Origin: Isoetes taiwanensis
Lineage: Eukaryota > Streptophyta > Lycopodiopsida > Isoetales > Isoetaceae
Direction of reading: 5' to 3'
Length of the DNA stretch: 64,000 nt
Assembly (NCBI GenBank): GCA_021234155.1
Contig: JAJEKV010000156.1
Coordinates: 498,001 to 562,000 of the forward strand
Positions 1-11,010 of the stretch are shown in pieces; the stretch's first letter is position 1; every line of letters begins with the position of its first letter. A program made the translations under genes and the position numbers. The notes under the pieces were generated by a model. That model saw only the letters and a program-made list of their open reading frames with translations, made no database searches and was not told where the DNA came from.

Positions 1-3000
1 GATTTTGTTGGAAATTGCTACCCGTGCTTTGGTGTAATTTCAAAGATAAAGCTAATCCTTGAGAGCTTTCCAGTTATGGCTGATAAACAAAGCGAGCCCG
101 CAGCCTGTTTATTCCTTCAGCCATAATGTGCGAAAGCAAGTGATTGGATCTCTTAATCGGGCAAAAGTAAGTCGCCTCACCCCAACTCCGCAACCATTGC
201 TCGGGATATCAATCCCATACAGTTAGGTTTATCACCACAGCTACTTATCACGTGCTCTGCTCTCCAGAGCACAAAAGACTGAGTTTGCCATCTGAATTCA
301 ATCGTTTATCACAGGTTTGGCACCGAGCTGAATTCAGCCTCGCTTATCGTGTAGGTTCGCGTAATTCAAAGCATAACCGCTCTCCATTGCGCCCTATTCG
401 GTGTCTATGCTTCCTATCAAGGTGGTTGCAATCAACGGGCAACGGTTGATCCAAGCTCAGCCAAGTTAAGGTCTGTATCATCAAATGACTATCACATCCC
501 GCGGTTTCTAGATGCAATCTAATCATTTTCCTCGCTTTGATAATTTCTCGTGAGCAAACTTGTACCTACCTTTGAAAGGTGCAAAAACAAAAATTTAGTT
601 TAATCAATAATCTTAGCATGCATGTGATAGGATAAAGAAAGACGGTAATTAGCTTCTAATAACTTCGGCTACTGTGCTGACCGAAGGCCGAAAAAGGTTA
701 ATAGTTTAAAATCTACAAACTATGATTACAGACTGCCGGGCCGCTTCTGTAGCATTCAACTCTCCTCGCTTCTATATAGGGCTGGATTGGAAGAATAGGT
801 CCTTCTATTTCGGCTTATTTGATTTGTAGCCCGATCAATAACGAGCATTCTCAAGTAAGCATTTAAAAGACTCTCCCCTTATTGGCTCGTGAGCTTCAAA
901 GAACAATGGTCGCGGCATTTAAGGCTTGTTTGCAATTCTATGTTTGATTGTGGATGCCTTGCCTCAAGTTCTAAGTTTATGTGTGCATGTACGATTTGGC
1001 AACTTGCAACATGCAACATGACACCATTATTTTATAGACAATAGAGAAAGAAAGCCGTGAATGAAGATATTTGTTATTGTGAAATGAATATTATTCTCAT
1101 ACTCCTTCGTAGAGTACCAATGTATGCCCCAAATTACAGCTAGGGTGCTATCTATGAAAGGAGTTTGATATCAATCTAGGGCCCTCTCTTAGATAAGAGA
1201 GTTTCTTTATCATCTAGTTAGCCATTTAGATACAATAAGACCGTGGTTCCACTTCCATTCACTCCTCTCTCCCAAGCCCTATGAGGATAGGTACTCTCAA
1301 CCAAGAATAATCAAGGCCTGGGATGGAACTGGGGACCACCATGTCCATAAAAAGCTTTTAATACTACCCCAATAATCCGTGGACTTCAAGTTAAGGCATA
1401 CCCTCTATGGGCTCTAAGTATTGGCCTATGCCCTATCACTTATTGGTCACACCAATAGAATTGAATGGCACCAGCCAAAGGCCCTTCACCTCTCTGATTG
1501 ATGACAATAGAACTAAAGTCTCCGACATTATTTCCAAGGATGGAGTGCTAATCTACCCTCAAACGCCAAGAGAATATCCATCCTGGCTCTTCTTCATATC
1601 CCTAACTAGCATGTTCATCACATCGACAAGCTCATTGAACTAGATCACTTCCATGCTTCGCCAACTTGTGGAAATCCCCGCTTGGTCCATGAAGATTGCA
1701 TGTGGGTTTGACTTGAGAGCCAAAATAGGTTCAAGTCCTCTAGAATTAGTAGTGCATATTAAGCAAATGCATGATTATTCCCATACACGGATTTAAGTAA
1801 TGTAAGAGTATCTCCTTCTCATGAAATGCAAATGAGTAGAGTTTAAGAATCCAGATCAAATACATCGAGATCATCATCAAGAGTCAAGACCATACATCGA
1901 CTCAAGAATGCTTTGTCCACATATCCACAATTGGACTTCTAAGCTAGTAAAGCACCAAATGGAGGAGTTGTAATTATCTTGAAGCAATCCATAACGTCAG
2001 TGGGATTAGGTAGTTGAGCTCAACCGCCTGCTTGGAGTCTATGGTGGAGGCGCCAGTGATGGCTCATAGTCTTCGGGTGAAGAGCAAAAGAGGTAAACCT
2101 ATTAGCCGAGGAATACTTATAAGATGGCACCCGACATTCCTCACGTGAGGGCTGATGGGGTGGATAAAGGCCTCAAGATTTCTCTTCGTGCCTTATTATA
2201 TTTCCCGCTATCTCTTCTTTCCGACATTATTGCGTGATTCCGCGGGTACGTATCAATGGGGCCAGGATTCTAATGAGGAATTCGTGCAGGATCCCTAAGA
2301 GAATCGATACAGATTTTACTAAATGTACATATATGATCTCGCCAGCCTGCATGATCCATTGCAAAGGTATGAGGATATTAAACGTGACGATTGTTTGAGC
2401 TGTCAAGGGTATCCCCACTGTAGTCCCGACCATGCTCTGGCGAATTTAGCATCTTGGCGCTACTCGGTATGATTAGGAGATGCAAAATAAAGACGCGGCG
2501 GAGGGTGCCCTACTCTTTGGCTCATATGGTAAAATGATCCCATCAAGGATCTCCAATGCTCAATGGATCGGGGCCCCAGCTCAGTAGATGCCAAAGAGTG
2601 GCTCTACTACGTGACCCTGTAATCCCTCCTCCTGCCTCCTCACACTACTCCTCACAAAGTAACTTTTGCCCCTAAAATTGCTCTACCGAAAATTCCTAAA
2701 AAATGGTTTTGGTCTTAACATGGTCAAAATAGGGCATACAAAAATACTCATTTTAGATCTTGACCAGCTCATCATAATGCAGTTGTCCATTAGAATTTCG
2801 CCTCTTCACCGAGTTAAGCCGTTGATTTTGGGTGCCACACGTAAATTTTGATTGTAGTGGAATGCAAAAATCAGGATTTCTTGGTCGGGTCATGGAGCTC
2901 TCAGGTTGATCCATCTCGATTTTCCACCGAACGGAATAACATGTGCTATGGCATCCTGCCAAAATGGAAATTTTAACCCATTAATCCTCGTCGCTAGATT

Positions 3001-3339
3001 GGGCGAGCCATTAAGGAACCCGCAGGTACCCTCCCTTACTCCATCTAAATTTTTTGTGATCTCCTCGACATGATGTAGTGTGGTTCCAAACTCACGCTGC
3101 TGAATTCGAGATGGAAGTTTGGATAAGTTATGCCGAGTCGAGAGACATCATTGTTCCTCAATGCAATCTTGATAATCCCCAACGATATGGCACCTAAAGG
3201 TTTGGGCATGCCAACTTCGCTAAACAAATGAATAAGCACTTTGTGCAAGATTTGCTAAGGGACTCGCTCATGCGTCTCCGAAGTTTCGCTAAGAAGCCTT
3301 ACAAAGAAAGAAAAACTAAAAGAGCTGCCTACATCTTCC

Positions 3340-3910
3340 AGTTCTCATCCATATGAATCTATGAGGTCTTATGTACAAGAAAACTCTTTGAGGATCTTTG
3401 AATCTTTCTTCTATCGTTGATGACTACACAAGAAAGATCCGGGTATTCTTTCTCCAAAGAAAATCGGTGGCCTTTGCCTTCAATTTAAAGTCAGTTGGTC
3501 ATGGAGAATTTTGGGCGCCATACCAAATGCATTCTGGACAGTAATTTCAAAGAGACGAAGTTCCTCAAGAGAATTTATTGAGTTCATCCAGAACGGTGGA
3601 ATTACACTCAGACTGGCTATAGCTAAAGAACATGAGTAGAATGGAGTCGCAAAGAAAGAATAGGACAGCTCGAATGTGTCAGGCAAAGAAAGAATAGGAC
3701 AGCTCGAATGTGTTTGAGCACGTTGTTTTCCAAAACATTCATGGCTGATTTTGACCTGCTGTCAACACAAGAGGTACATTACTCTAAATGTCCTCCAACA
3801 AAGTACTTTCGCCCGATGGTTTCCAAGAAGCTCTCCGGATGTGTCCTTTCAAACCATATGTTGCAGATTCTAAGGTGTTACGAACCATGCCCATCTTTCG
3901 ATCTAGTATA
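3340..3910 (+). pseudogene. Copia integrase remnant (copy A)
   Basis: Broken frames encode pieces such as VDDYTRKI and RVFFLQRKS, matching the core of Ty1/copia integrase, the DDE enzyme that inserts retrotransposon cDNA. The segment carries an in-frame TAG just before the NGV motif (about 3,635-3,640) and a tandem duplication of an AAAGAAAGAATAGGACAG unit (3,651-3,710). Both lesions also occur in copy B at 56,258 and 56,271-56,344. Several frameshifts exclude a functional product. The family assignment rests on the clearer copy B. Confidence 0.7.
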
Positions 3911-4435
3911 AGGTAACAATGCATTTTCCATCGCATATTCCATGTATGCTTGTGGGATACTATTGAAAAAGTGCTATTTAGTTATATTTTAAGGTTCTCC
4001 AAACGAAAAGATGTTTGTTCGCCAAGTATGTTAGATTTGATGAAATAGACTTTCATATTTCGCGTACAATGCTTATCTCTCAGCCTTGACTCCTTCCCAG
4101 TCCAATCCATCACAAGCACTCCGGACTCATTCCATTCCGAGCGTCCGGATCATGATGACTTTCCCCGGCCATTCCATGTGCTTTGATGTGCTCTCTGGCC
4201 CGAAATCGATGTCGATTCTAAGATCTAGCAAAACTTGTTTCCCCGCTCGACGCCTCAACAATGAAAAAAGAAGCCCAACTAATCGTGATGTAAGCCTACC
4301 TTTGAAGGTAAATCCTCTCGCGACTACTCGCTATATTGCTTTGGTAATGCAGCCTTCATTGCTATAGAAGAACCTCGACATTTCATGAGGCCATGAGAGA
4401 ACCGACCAAAGATCTCTGGTGACAATGCTATGCAA

Positions 4436-4998
4436 GAGGAAGTACCGGAGGATAACGCATTACGGACATTGGTCCTCCTCCCTCGGCAGATACCCGCTTA
4501 GGTAAGTGGATTTACGTTAAAGTTTGATGAAAACAATCGGTATCCGATACAAACTCACTTAGTTGCCTGCATCGCTCTAAAACTCCAAAGATTGATTACC
4601 ATGAGACGCCGCAATGCCGCGCTCATCTATGTTCAATGGTTCTTGCATTGGGGCAGCAGCCTTTGGGGCTTCTGACGGCGAAATTTGGACGCTATTAAGT
4701 CACCTTCCATGGGTCCATTGATGATTGCCTCTTTATGAAACAACCCTCGATGGTTTTGTTGTTCTCATGGTAAAGGAGACACGTGTCCGCAAGCTCAAGA
4801 AAAGCCATCTTCCGTCTCAAACACCTCTGGCCCGTGGTATAGTACCATTCATGCTTCCTTCACCTCCTGGCTTTTGTAAGATCAGCAGATTGGTCTACAT
4901 TGCTACGTCCGTCGCCCATGTGATCGGTCCTTATGTTGATGATTTAACTCGGCATCCAAATGATCCCACTCATGCAAGACATCAAGGTTCAACTACGT
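4436..4998 (+). pseudogene. Copia reverse transcriptase remnant (copy A)
   Basis: The segment matches the RT of copy B (57,047-57,640) base for base over long runs, including KWIY-like, CLFMK-like and YVDD-like sections (catalytic region about 4,930-4,950, reading VLMLMI-type in shifted frames). Frames are split by many 1-3 nt differences that cluster at CAG/CTG sites of copy B: for example B has CACAGGTCTGC where A has CACGTGTCCGC. The match stops at about 4,998 in a stretch shared with the adjoining gypsy LTR (GACATCAAG). It is non-functional as written. Confidence 0.75.
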
Positions 4999-5002
4999 AG
5001 AG

Positions 5003-5463
5003 AAGACTAAGCGGAGCCCACGCCAAAGCCTTTAGCTCCCGTCAGGCGCTCCGGACAAAGTGACGGCGAGATCCGCGCGGCGTCGGCGTCAGTACGTGAT
5101 TCTAGGCGCTTCAGAGCCGCAGCCAACATTCACCGTCGGGCCTCCTTCCGAGAATTCGGCACCGAATCGATCGGAGTGTCTATATTGGGCCCAAGGCCAT
5201 TGTACTATATATATGAGTGGGGATTGGCTCATAAGTTTTAGATGAGTTTGAGTCTTGTCTCATTTCGATTTTTCTCTCTATGCGAGAGCTCATGTAATTT
5301 TCATCATTGATATCAAGGGAAGCTTATCATCTTTCTTCCATTTGTTCATTTCTCTTCTTTTCTTCTCTTATTTACCGTCAGCGTGACATAGTCCCCGGAC
5401 TCTCTGTTAGATCACGGGTCCTCGCGGCTGTCTTCCCGGAAGTTCGAACCGGACCCCAAAACA
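5003..5463 (+). repeat. Left LTR of gypsy no. 1 (truncated)
   Basis: It matches the right LTR from GAAGACTAAGCGG through to the ACCCCAAAACA end, with shared blocks TTGGGCCCAAGGCCATTG and ATAAGTTTTAGATGAG. A TATATATA box lies near 5,208. The first part of the LTR is missing and is replaced by copia copy A. The junction falls in GACATCAAG, which occurs in both partners. Compared with the right LTR it has many extra CG dinucleotides and indels, far more than the GC-poor half of the LTR shows. Confidence 0.85.
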
Positions 5464-5682
5464 TGCGCTGCTGAGATGCGATTTTCTCCATCCTGTACAG
5501 CCGTAATAAGTCAGTAATTTCGCGGAAAGAACTCCTTTCTCGAGCGGCATCGGGAGGCGCCATGATTGTCGAGCTGTTACGCGACATGTATGGATCTGCT
5601 TATGACATAGGAGGCCATCTTACGATCTAGAGCTCGGTCGCCACCCACCCCTGTCGATCTTTCGTCCCGGTTCCCGCTAAGC

Positions 5683-7200
5683 GTGCAAACGTTGCTCACA
5701 ACCGGTCCCTCATCATTACTCAGGGGGCCTTGCTCGGGGCTCCTTCTTCTCAACCGTACTTTCCTATACCCACGACCATACCTCCATCCATCATTCTTCA
5801 GGCCGCCATCGCCTCTTCACAACCATCATCTCCCCAGGGTGGGCTTACCATTTTATCCACATGTCTCGCTGGCCTGCCGGGAATATCCTTTCCCTCGTTT
5901 TCCCCCTTTGCTCTTCTGTTTTGCAACCTTACGGATCTCAAAACCAATGCTCGGCTGCCGGTTTCTCAACGCGTCACCCCTTCGCCGAGTCGGTCCGGTG
6001 CCTGCAATCCCACCTCAACCTCCAATATCCCTCCATATCTTTGTTCTGTCAACCCGGCACTTTCACATCTACCTTCGGACTCACGGCCGGCTTATCCACC
6101 TTTGGCAACACGAAAGGCAAGCGGATTTAGACCAAAGTGCTCGGGCCCACATGGAAGAATTTGAGCTGGGCATCCTAAATGGTCGCAGCGCCTCAACTGA
6201 AATTTCACATCTTTTCCACCACCTTCGTGGCTCTCCTCATCAATGGCTCATGTCCAGCAAAAACCGTGGAAACAAAACGGTCGAAATGCGCCTTTGCACT
6301 ACGTCTCATTCCGAGGACCGGAGTGATGATCAACTTCATCTCCAAACTCAATGAACTTCAACAAGAGCCCGCAGTGCGCGGGGATTTTTCGCGGATCGAC
6401 TTCACATTACGCTAAGTAAGCTCAAGGTACCCTACGAGCAGTTTTTGGTGCAGTTTCTCCAAGGACTTCCTCACGCTATTAGACTCATGGTGAATACTGC
6501 GTCCAAAGCTTTGGGCGGGCTTCTCATTTCTGTCAATCACTTTCGGAGTCAATGTTTCCTCGGCGTGGCTCTTCAAGAGCTCCCGTTCATTCCACTGTCA
6601 TGGTTCCCTGGCAGCCGGCCTCAACACGCTAATCCACGGCCGGTCAAATCACGGTGCCATATTTTGCAGAATATCAAGGCCATTTGGCCAATGGGGTGCA
6701 ACTCCACCAATGGCGCTTCATTGCAAGCGTGCAACATGTGCAATCATGCCCGCGAGGAAGGTGCACTTTCGCACTCATCCACACCGTTCCGCAACAAAAT
6801 GGTTTTATCAGAGTGCAAACCACACCTGAGTCCCAAAGTCGCACTATCGGCCCGACCACCTCTTGGTGCAGCCCATAACTCTATAAACAACGGGACCAGC
6901 GAGGGATCCAACCAGCGTCTTCCTTTTGATCCTAAAGCGCCAGTCTTTATCCTTTGTCAAGAATGGGGTCATACCACCCGGCGTGCCCTCAACTTCCTAG
7001 TTGGGTCCGGCTACGGCTTTCATCGAGACCACATCGGTCCGCTCAAACACCAACTCGGCTTTGCTAATGGCAAACAAGGCGCGACGGTTCTTAGAAAGCC
7101 CCAAAGCGCCCTCGGCAATCGCGCTATCACCCGGCTCAAACCAAATCCAGCCTCGAATTTGGATCAACAAAGCCAAGAGGAAATTTTGGGCACTTAATCC
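5683..7200 (+). pseudogene. Gypsy no. 1 gag-like region
   Basis: Several overlapping open stretches occupy this segment. A capsid/nucleocapsid role is inferred from position after the left LTR and before protease, and from a knuckle-like LCQEWGHTTRR at about 6,953-6,985. This resembles the CX2CX4HX4C nucleocapsid zinc knuckle with its first and last cysteines lost; a one- or two-base change at CGGCGTGCC would restore the last Cys position. No conserved capsid core could be recognised. The longest frame (5,683-6,354) is serine/proline-rich and may be a chance frame in GC-rich DNA. Confidence 0.45.
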
Positions 7201-7791
7201 TCGATCCGGTAAATTGGGTTGGTCTAGTTTCCTTGCCGACCAAGGCATCGCGTCCCTTGACTATTATTGAAGGACACGCAACCGCCTTTGCAGTTGACGC
7301 ATTCCTCATGGGGGCTGAAAAAAAAAGGTTCACTTTGCACTGACTTGGAAAAGCTCATGCCAAATATGTCATGCCCAAAGTTAAGCGAAAGCATTTTGAA
7401 TCTCATGCAGCGGTAGAAGGCGCACATTGGCAAATGTTCATGCACCACCACTAGAGCTCAACAAGACAAGATCCACCTTCAACATCTCAACCTCCACGCT
7501 CGGACATATCCCAATATGCGGTAGGGGTTGACTTACTCAAAAAGTTCTTTGCTTCCGCCCGCGCACTCCGCACCAGTGGAACCGGCGGATCATTTTTCTC
7601 ATGTGTACCTCTCGAACTCCAAGAGGGAGAGCAAAGATCAAAAATTCCTTTAAGCAGCAGCCATTTTAAAACGTCTGCTCTCAAGGACCGATTACCCACT
7701 CCCAGCTACGATGATTTTTAGTTGGGGGCGTTCTATCTACACCCGGTCCAGCTACCCGCGGTGGGGAAATCGGCAAGTCAACCATGTTCCA

Positions 7792-8300
7792 AATCGATGG
7801 AGGTAGTGCTGATCCAATCTCATCGCGGACAAACTCGTGAAACAAATGGGCATCACACAACTCTTTGGTGCCCCATATGACATCAAATTGGCTAAATGGC
7901 CGCTATCCACGAGACCTCAAAGGCGTCACCTATTCTTCACATCAACATTGGTGATCTCAAGCTTTTTCCCATGGAATTTGGAGTTTGGAAAACTGGCCGA
8001 AGATCCGGTGACTATATGGTATGCTGGTGGGAGAAGGCCTTTTCTCCGCCGGGCAAAGAGTATCCATTCTTGGGCCCACGGACGGTTAGTCATCACCGCG
8101 ATGGTCATCAATACCTGATGGACTTACCAAGCGTAGGATCATTTCCGTTGACAATCGAGACCCTCTCTCTCCGGTGCTGATTAGAAGGCGCTCGAGAATA
8201 TTTATCAAGTTGAACTCCTACTACTTGCGTATGCCTCTTGTCATCCCCTACCCCCAGAATATGCTGATCCTTGGGGAGAAATGACTCTTGTCCGGGGACC
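7792..8300 (+). pseudogene. Gypsy no. 1 protease remnant
   Basis: At 7,792-7,821 one frame reads IDGGSADPIS, matching the retropepsin active site that plant gypsy elements write as DGGS/DGGA instead of DSGA. The rest of the domain is split between frames. It lies between gag and RT, as expected. The pepsin-like aspartic protease would cleave the Gag-Pol polyprotein; this copy cannot do so as written. Confidence 0.5.
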
Positions 8301-8759
8301 GTTTGTGGCTGCCTTGCTTGACCCTACACGGCTCCTTTGTCCGAATCCAGCCGTTGATCGCTTTTGATCACGGACATCACGCAACTCCTGGCGGTATGCA
8401 TTGTCATGAAGCAACCCCTTTGCTAGATGGCCGAGGCAACCTCTCTTTTACCCGCCAAAAGTTTGCGCGTCGGTTTGCTCCAACCTCACGCACACATTGT
8501 CCGGGATCTTGGAAGTCATACCCCATATTCGGACTCCCGTAGAAATTGTGGATGTTGGCAACTTAATCAACTTTTATGTCCCATATTACGCAAACCTTCG
8601 GCTCCTTATGCGCCTTGGGGGCCGTCCGCATTCAAAAATTCAAACACATTTTAGCACGGGTTACAAAGATCTTGGGGGAATCAACAAAAGCAGAACTCAC
8701 CATTCCCTACCGTCTGATGCAAGACCGGTCTTGCTGCAACGGCCAATTACGGGCTCAGC

Positions 8760-9990
8760 CCTGCAGAGTGGTGATGCGTCAGGAAAGGAAATTGACAAAC
8801 TCCTTTACTGCGGAGGTTTGATCTATGAGGTCAAACATTACGAATGGGTGAGCCCCATCGTCATTGCCCTTAAGCACAATGGTAAGATCCAAAATGCATT
8901 GTAGACTATAAGGAAACTCAATCGGGCCACGGGCGTGATCATTTTCCACTTCCTTCGCAGACCAAGTTACGAAAGAAGTGGCTGGACATGAATGTACTCC
9001 TTTATGGATGGTTTCTGGCTACAATCGGATCTCCATCAAAGAATCGATCAACTCAAGACCACTTTCACCAGGTGTGGTACTTTTGCCTACAAGGTGGTTC
9101 CTTTTGGATTATCAACTCTCCTTCAACATTTCAGCGCATCATGCTCTAGTTTTTCATGATTTCATGAAGGAAAATCCCTTCTTACCAAATTTTCAAGATG
9201 ACTTCTCGCCTCTGAGTTCCATGGCTGACCATTTGGATAAATTGGAACTTCGTCTTTGAGAAATGTGATGAGTGGGGCATTAGTCTCAATCACGAGAAAT
9301 GCACCTTTTCGTCGTCATACGGTGTTTTGTTAGGCCATGTTGTCGACCAAGCGGGAATCTGCGGATCACCGCCAAAATCGATTTAATAATGCTCAAAGCT
9401 CAAACACCAGCCAATATCAAAGAGACACGCTCTTTCACTAGGAAGGTCAATTATTACTCCACCTTCATACCTGACTAGAAGCCATTGCGGATCCCATTCA
9501 TAAACTCACGGGTTGGCCAGATCCACACAGGCTTGGAATTCCAGTGGCGCTTTCCAACTTTGAAGCTTTTGCTTCTTTCGAGCACGGTTCTTGTTCCTCC
9601 TCAATGGGACAAGCCCTTTCACCGTTCATGTCGATGTCTCGGCGTTTGCTATTGGGCTATTCTTTCTCAAGAATATGATGCTACTGCTGATAAACCAAAT
9701 CCTATCCTTGGTAGAAACTCAATTTACGGGCGCGGCTTCATTCTGCCACGGGCGTGAAGCTTTGGGTCTCATTTTACTGTGTCCAAGCGGCTTCCGTCGT
9801 ACCTTTTGGGCGGTCAAATCAAGTTCTTTGTGGACCACAAGCACTTCTCTATTTGATCCAACAAATCCGCTTACGGGCGCGCATTGCTCGTTGGGTCCTT
9901 CTTCTCAGAATTTGCTCCTTTTGAAATCGTTTCATAAGGCTGGCAAATCTCATGTTGTTCGGATTATCTTTCCGCATCCTACGGATGATC
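8760..9990 (+). pseudogene. Gypsy no. 1 reverse transcriptase and RNase H remnant
   Basis: Recognisable RT blocks in order are GLIYEV (8,816), EWVSPIVIA (8,840-8,866), RDHFPLPF-like (8,936), SFMDGFSGYN-like (8,980-9,010), then DDFS (9,198), SMADHLDKLEL (9,219-9,252) and LGHVVDQAGI-like (9,332). RNase H-like sequence follows to about 9,990. These are Ty3/gypsy RT motifs. Stops and 1-2 nt shifts separate nearly every block. The catalytic YxDD region reads QDDFS where related elements have FMDDFS or FLDDFT. Confidence 0.75.
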
Positions 9991-10171
9991 CCTTAGCGGG
10001 GGTCTCGAGCGCCTTCCACGATGCTCAACTTTTTGGTCCGGCAGCACCACATTGGTTCCATGATTTTCCGGCATTACCTCCTCGGGTGCTCTTCCACGGA
10101 AAGATGAGGATGCTCTCTCTCATGGCGACAATCCGTCGCCATCAATTTCTCCGAGAGGTGGTGGCTACACC

Positions 10172-11010
10172 ATGGTTGCGGACATCTTTACAAAAAGGTA
10201 TGGACACCATCCGCCGGCAGCTGTGTTCTACCTCATGAAGTTCCGGACATTGTTAGAAGCTCATCAAGGGCTCGGTGGTGGTCATTTCATGGTGACACCC
10301 GGCATAAAATTCCTTCTTGCGGGGTATTGTGAAATACGCTCTTCAAAGATGCTCACGCCCAAGCCCGCCGCGTGTGGCGCTTGTGGTGGGGGGGCGCCCC
10401 GTGGCGGCGCTCTTCCCCTTGGCGGCAGTGTCATACGCCACTTCCGCCGGCAAATGGGGAATGGACTTTGTGGGACCTATGGGCCCTCCGGCGCGGCACA
10501 CTGCGTGCCCGAATACATCACAGTTCTCACTGACTCGCCACCAAATGGGAAGCTTGTGCCCCTTCGGACAACAACTTTGCAAAAGCCGCACGGCGAGTCC
10601 TCTATCAACAAATCATCCGCGATTGGCTGCCCCACGGTGCTGGTGGTGACCGTGGTGTTCGCATTTCATCAATCATACTATCAAAAACTGGCGGATTATC
10701 TCACGTTACATCATCACAAGAGCACGCACTTATCCTCAAGGCAATGGGTTGGCGGAAAGCACCAACAAAACTCCTGGTCACCATTCTCAAGAAAATTTTG
10801 TAGCGCTTCCCGCTTGCAGTTGAGACAAAACTTCCTACTGTTCTTTGGGCCTACAATACTTGTTTCACAAGATTGCCTACGGGTCACACTCCTTTAAATT
10901 GGTTTATAGTGAAGCTCTCATGCCCTTTGAATTCATTCTTCCAACATACGGTTTCAAGCGCTCACGCTCATAATCCATGACTGCTCTCAAAACGGGTCTA
11001 TCAATTAGAG
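10172..11010 (+). pseudogene. Gypsy no. 1 integrase remnant
   Basis: The HHCC zinc-binding start is visible as EAHQGLGGGHF (10,257-10,290). The catalytic core follows with WGMDFVGPMGPPA (10,455-10,495, first catalytic Asp) and, in other frames, HFINHTI, HHKSTHL and a NGLAESTNK-like block near 10,745-10,770 that contains the catalytic Glu. Order and motifs match plant Ty3/gypsy integrase. Frames change at least four times. A G/C-rich patch at 10,360-10,440 disrupts the CC part of the zinc finger. Confidence 0.7.

Larger units (their letters stand above)
1..4998 (+). mobile_element. Degenerate Ty1/copia element, copy A
   Basis: The stretch aligns along its whole length with 52,561-57,640 (copy B); both begin GATTTTGTTGGAAATTGC. 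The first 3 kb has no recognisable coding sequence. Integrase remnants follow at about 3,340-3,910 and RT remnants at 4,436-4,998. No LTR could be delimited and the left end coincides with the window edge, so the element may extend further left. The right end breaks inside RT, where it joins a gypsy LTR. Every frame is broken by small indels, most of them next to places where copy B reads CAG or CTG. It cannot encode proteins as written, although some lesions may be sequencing error. Confidence 0.8.

Noticed and set aside
5152-5163. GAATTCGGCACC resembles the start of a cDNA-library EcoRI adapter
   Set aside because: Only 12 bases match, it lies inside an LTR whose flanks align on both sides, and one-off similarity of this length is expected by chance or from the local error pattern.
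5683-6354. 223-codon frame as an independent host gene
   Set aside because: Its position between LTR and protease relics, low-complexity product and overlapping open frames fit gag spacer of the gypsy element better.
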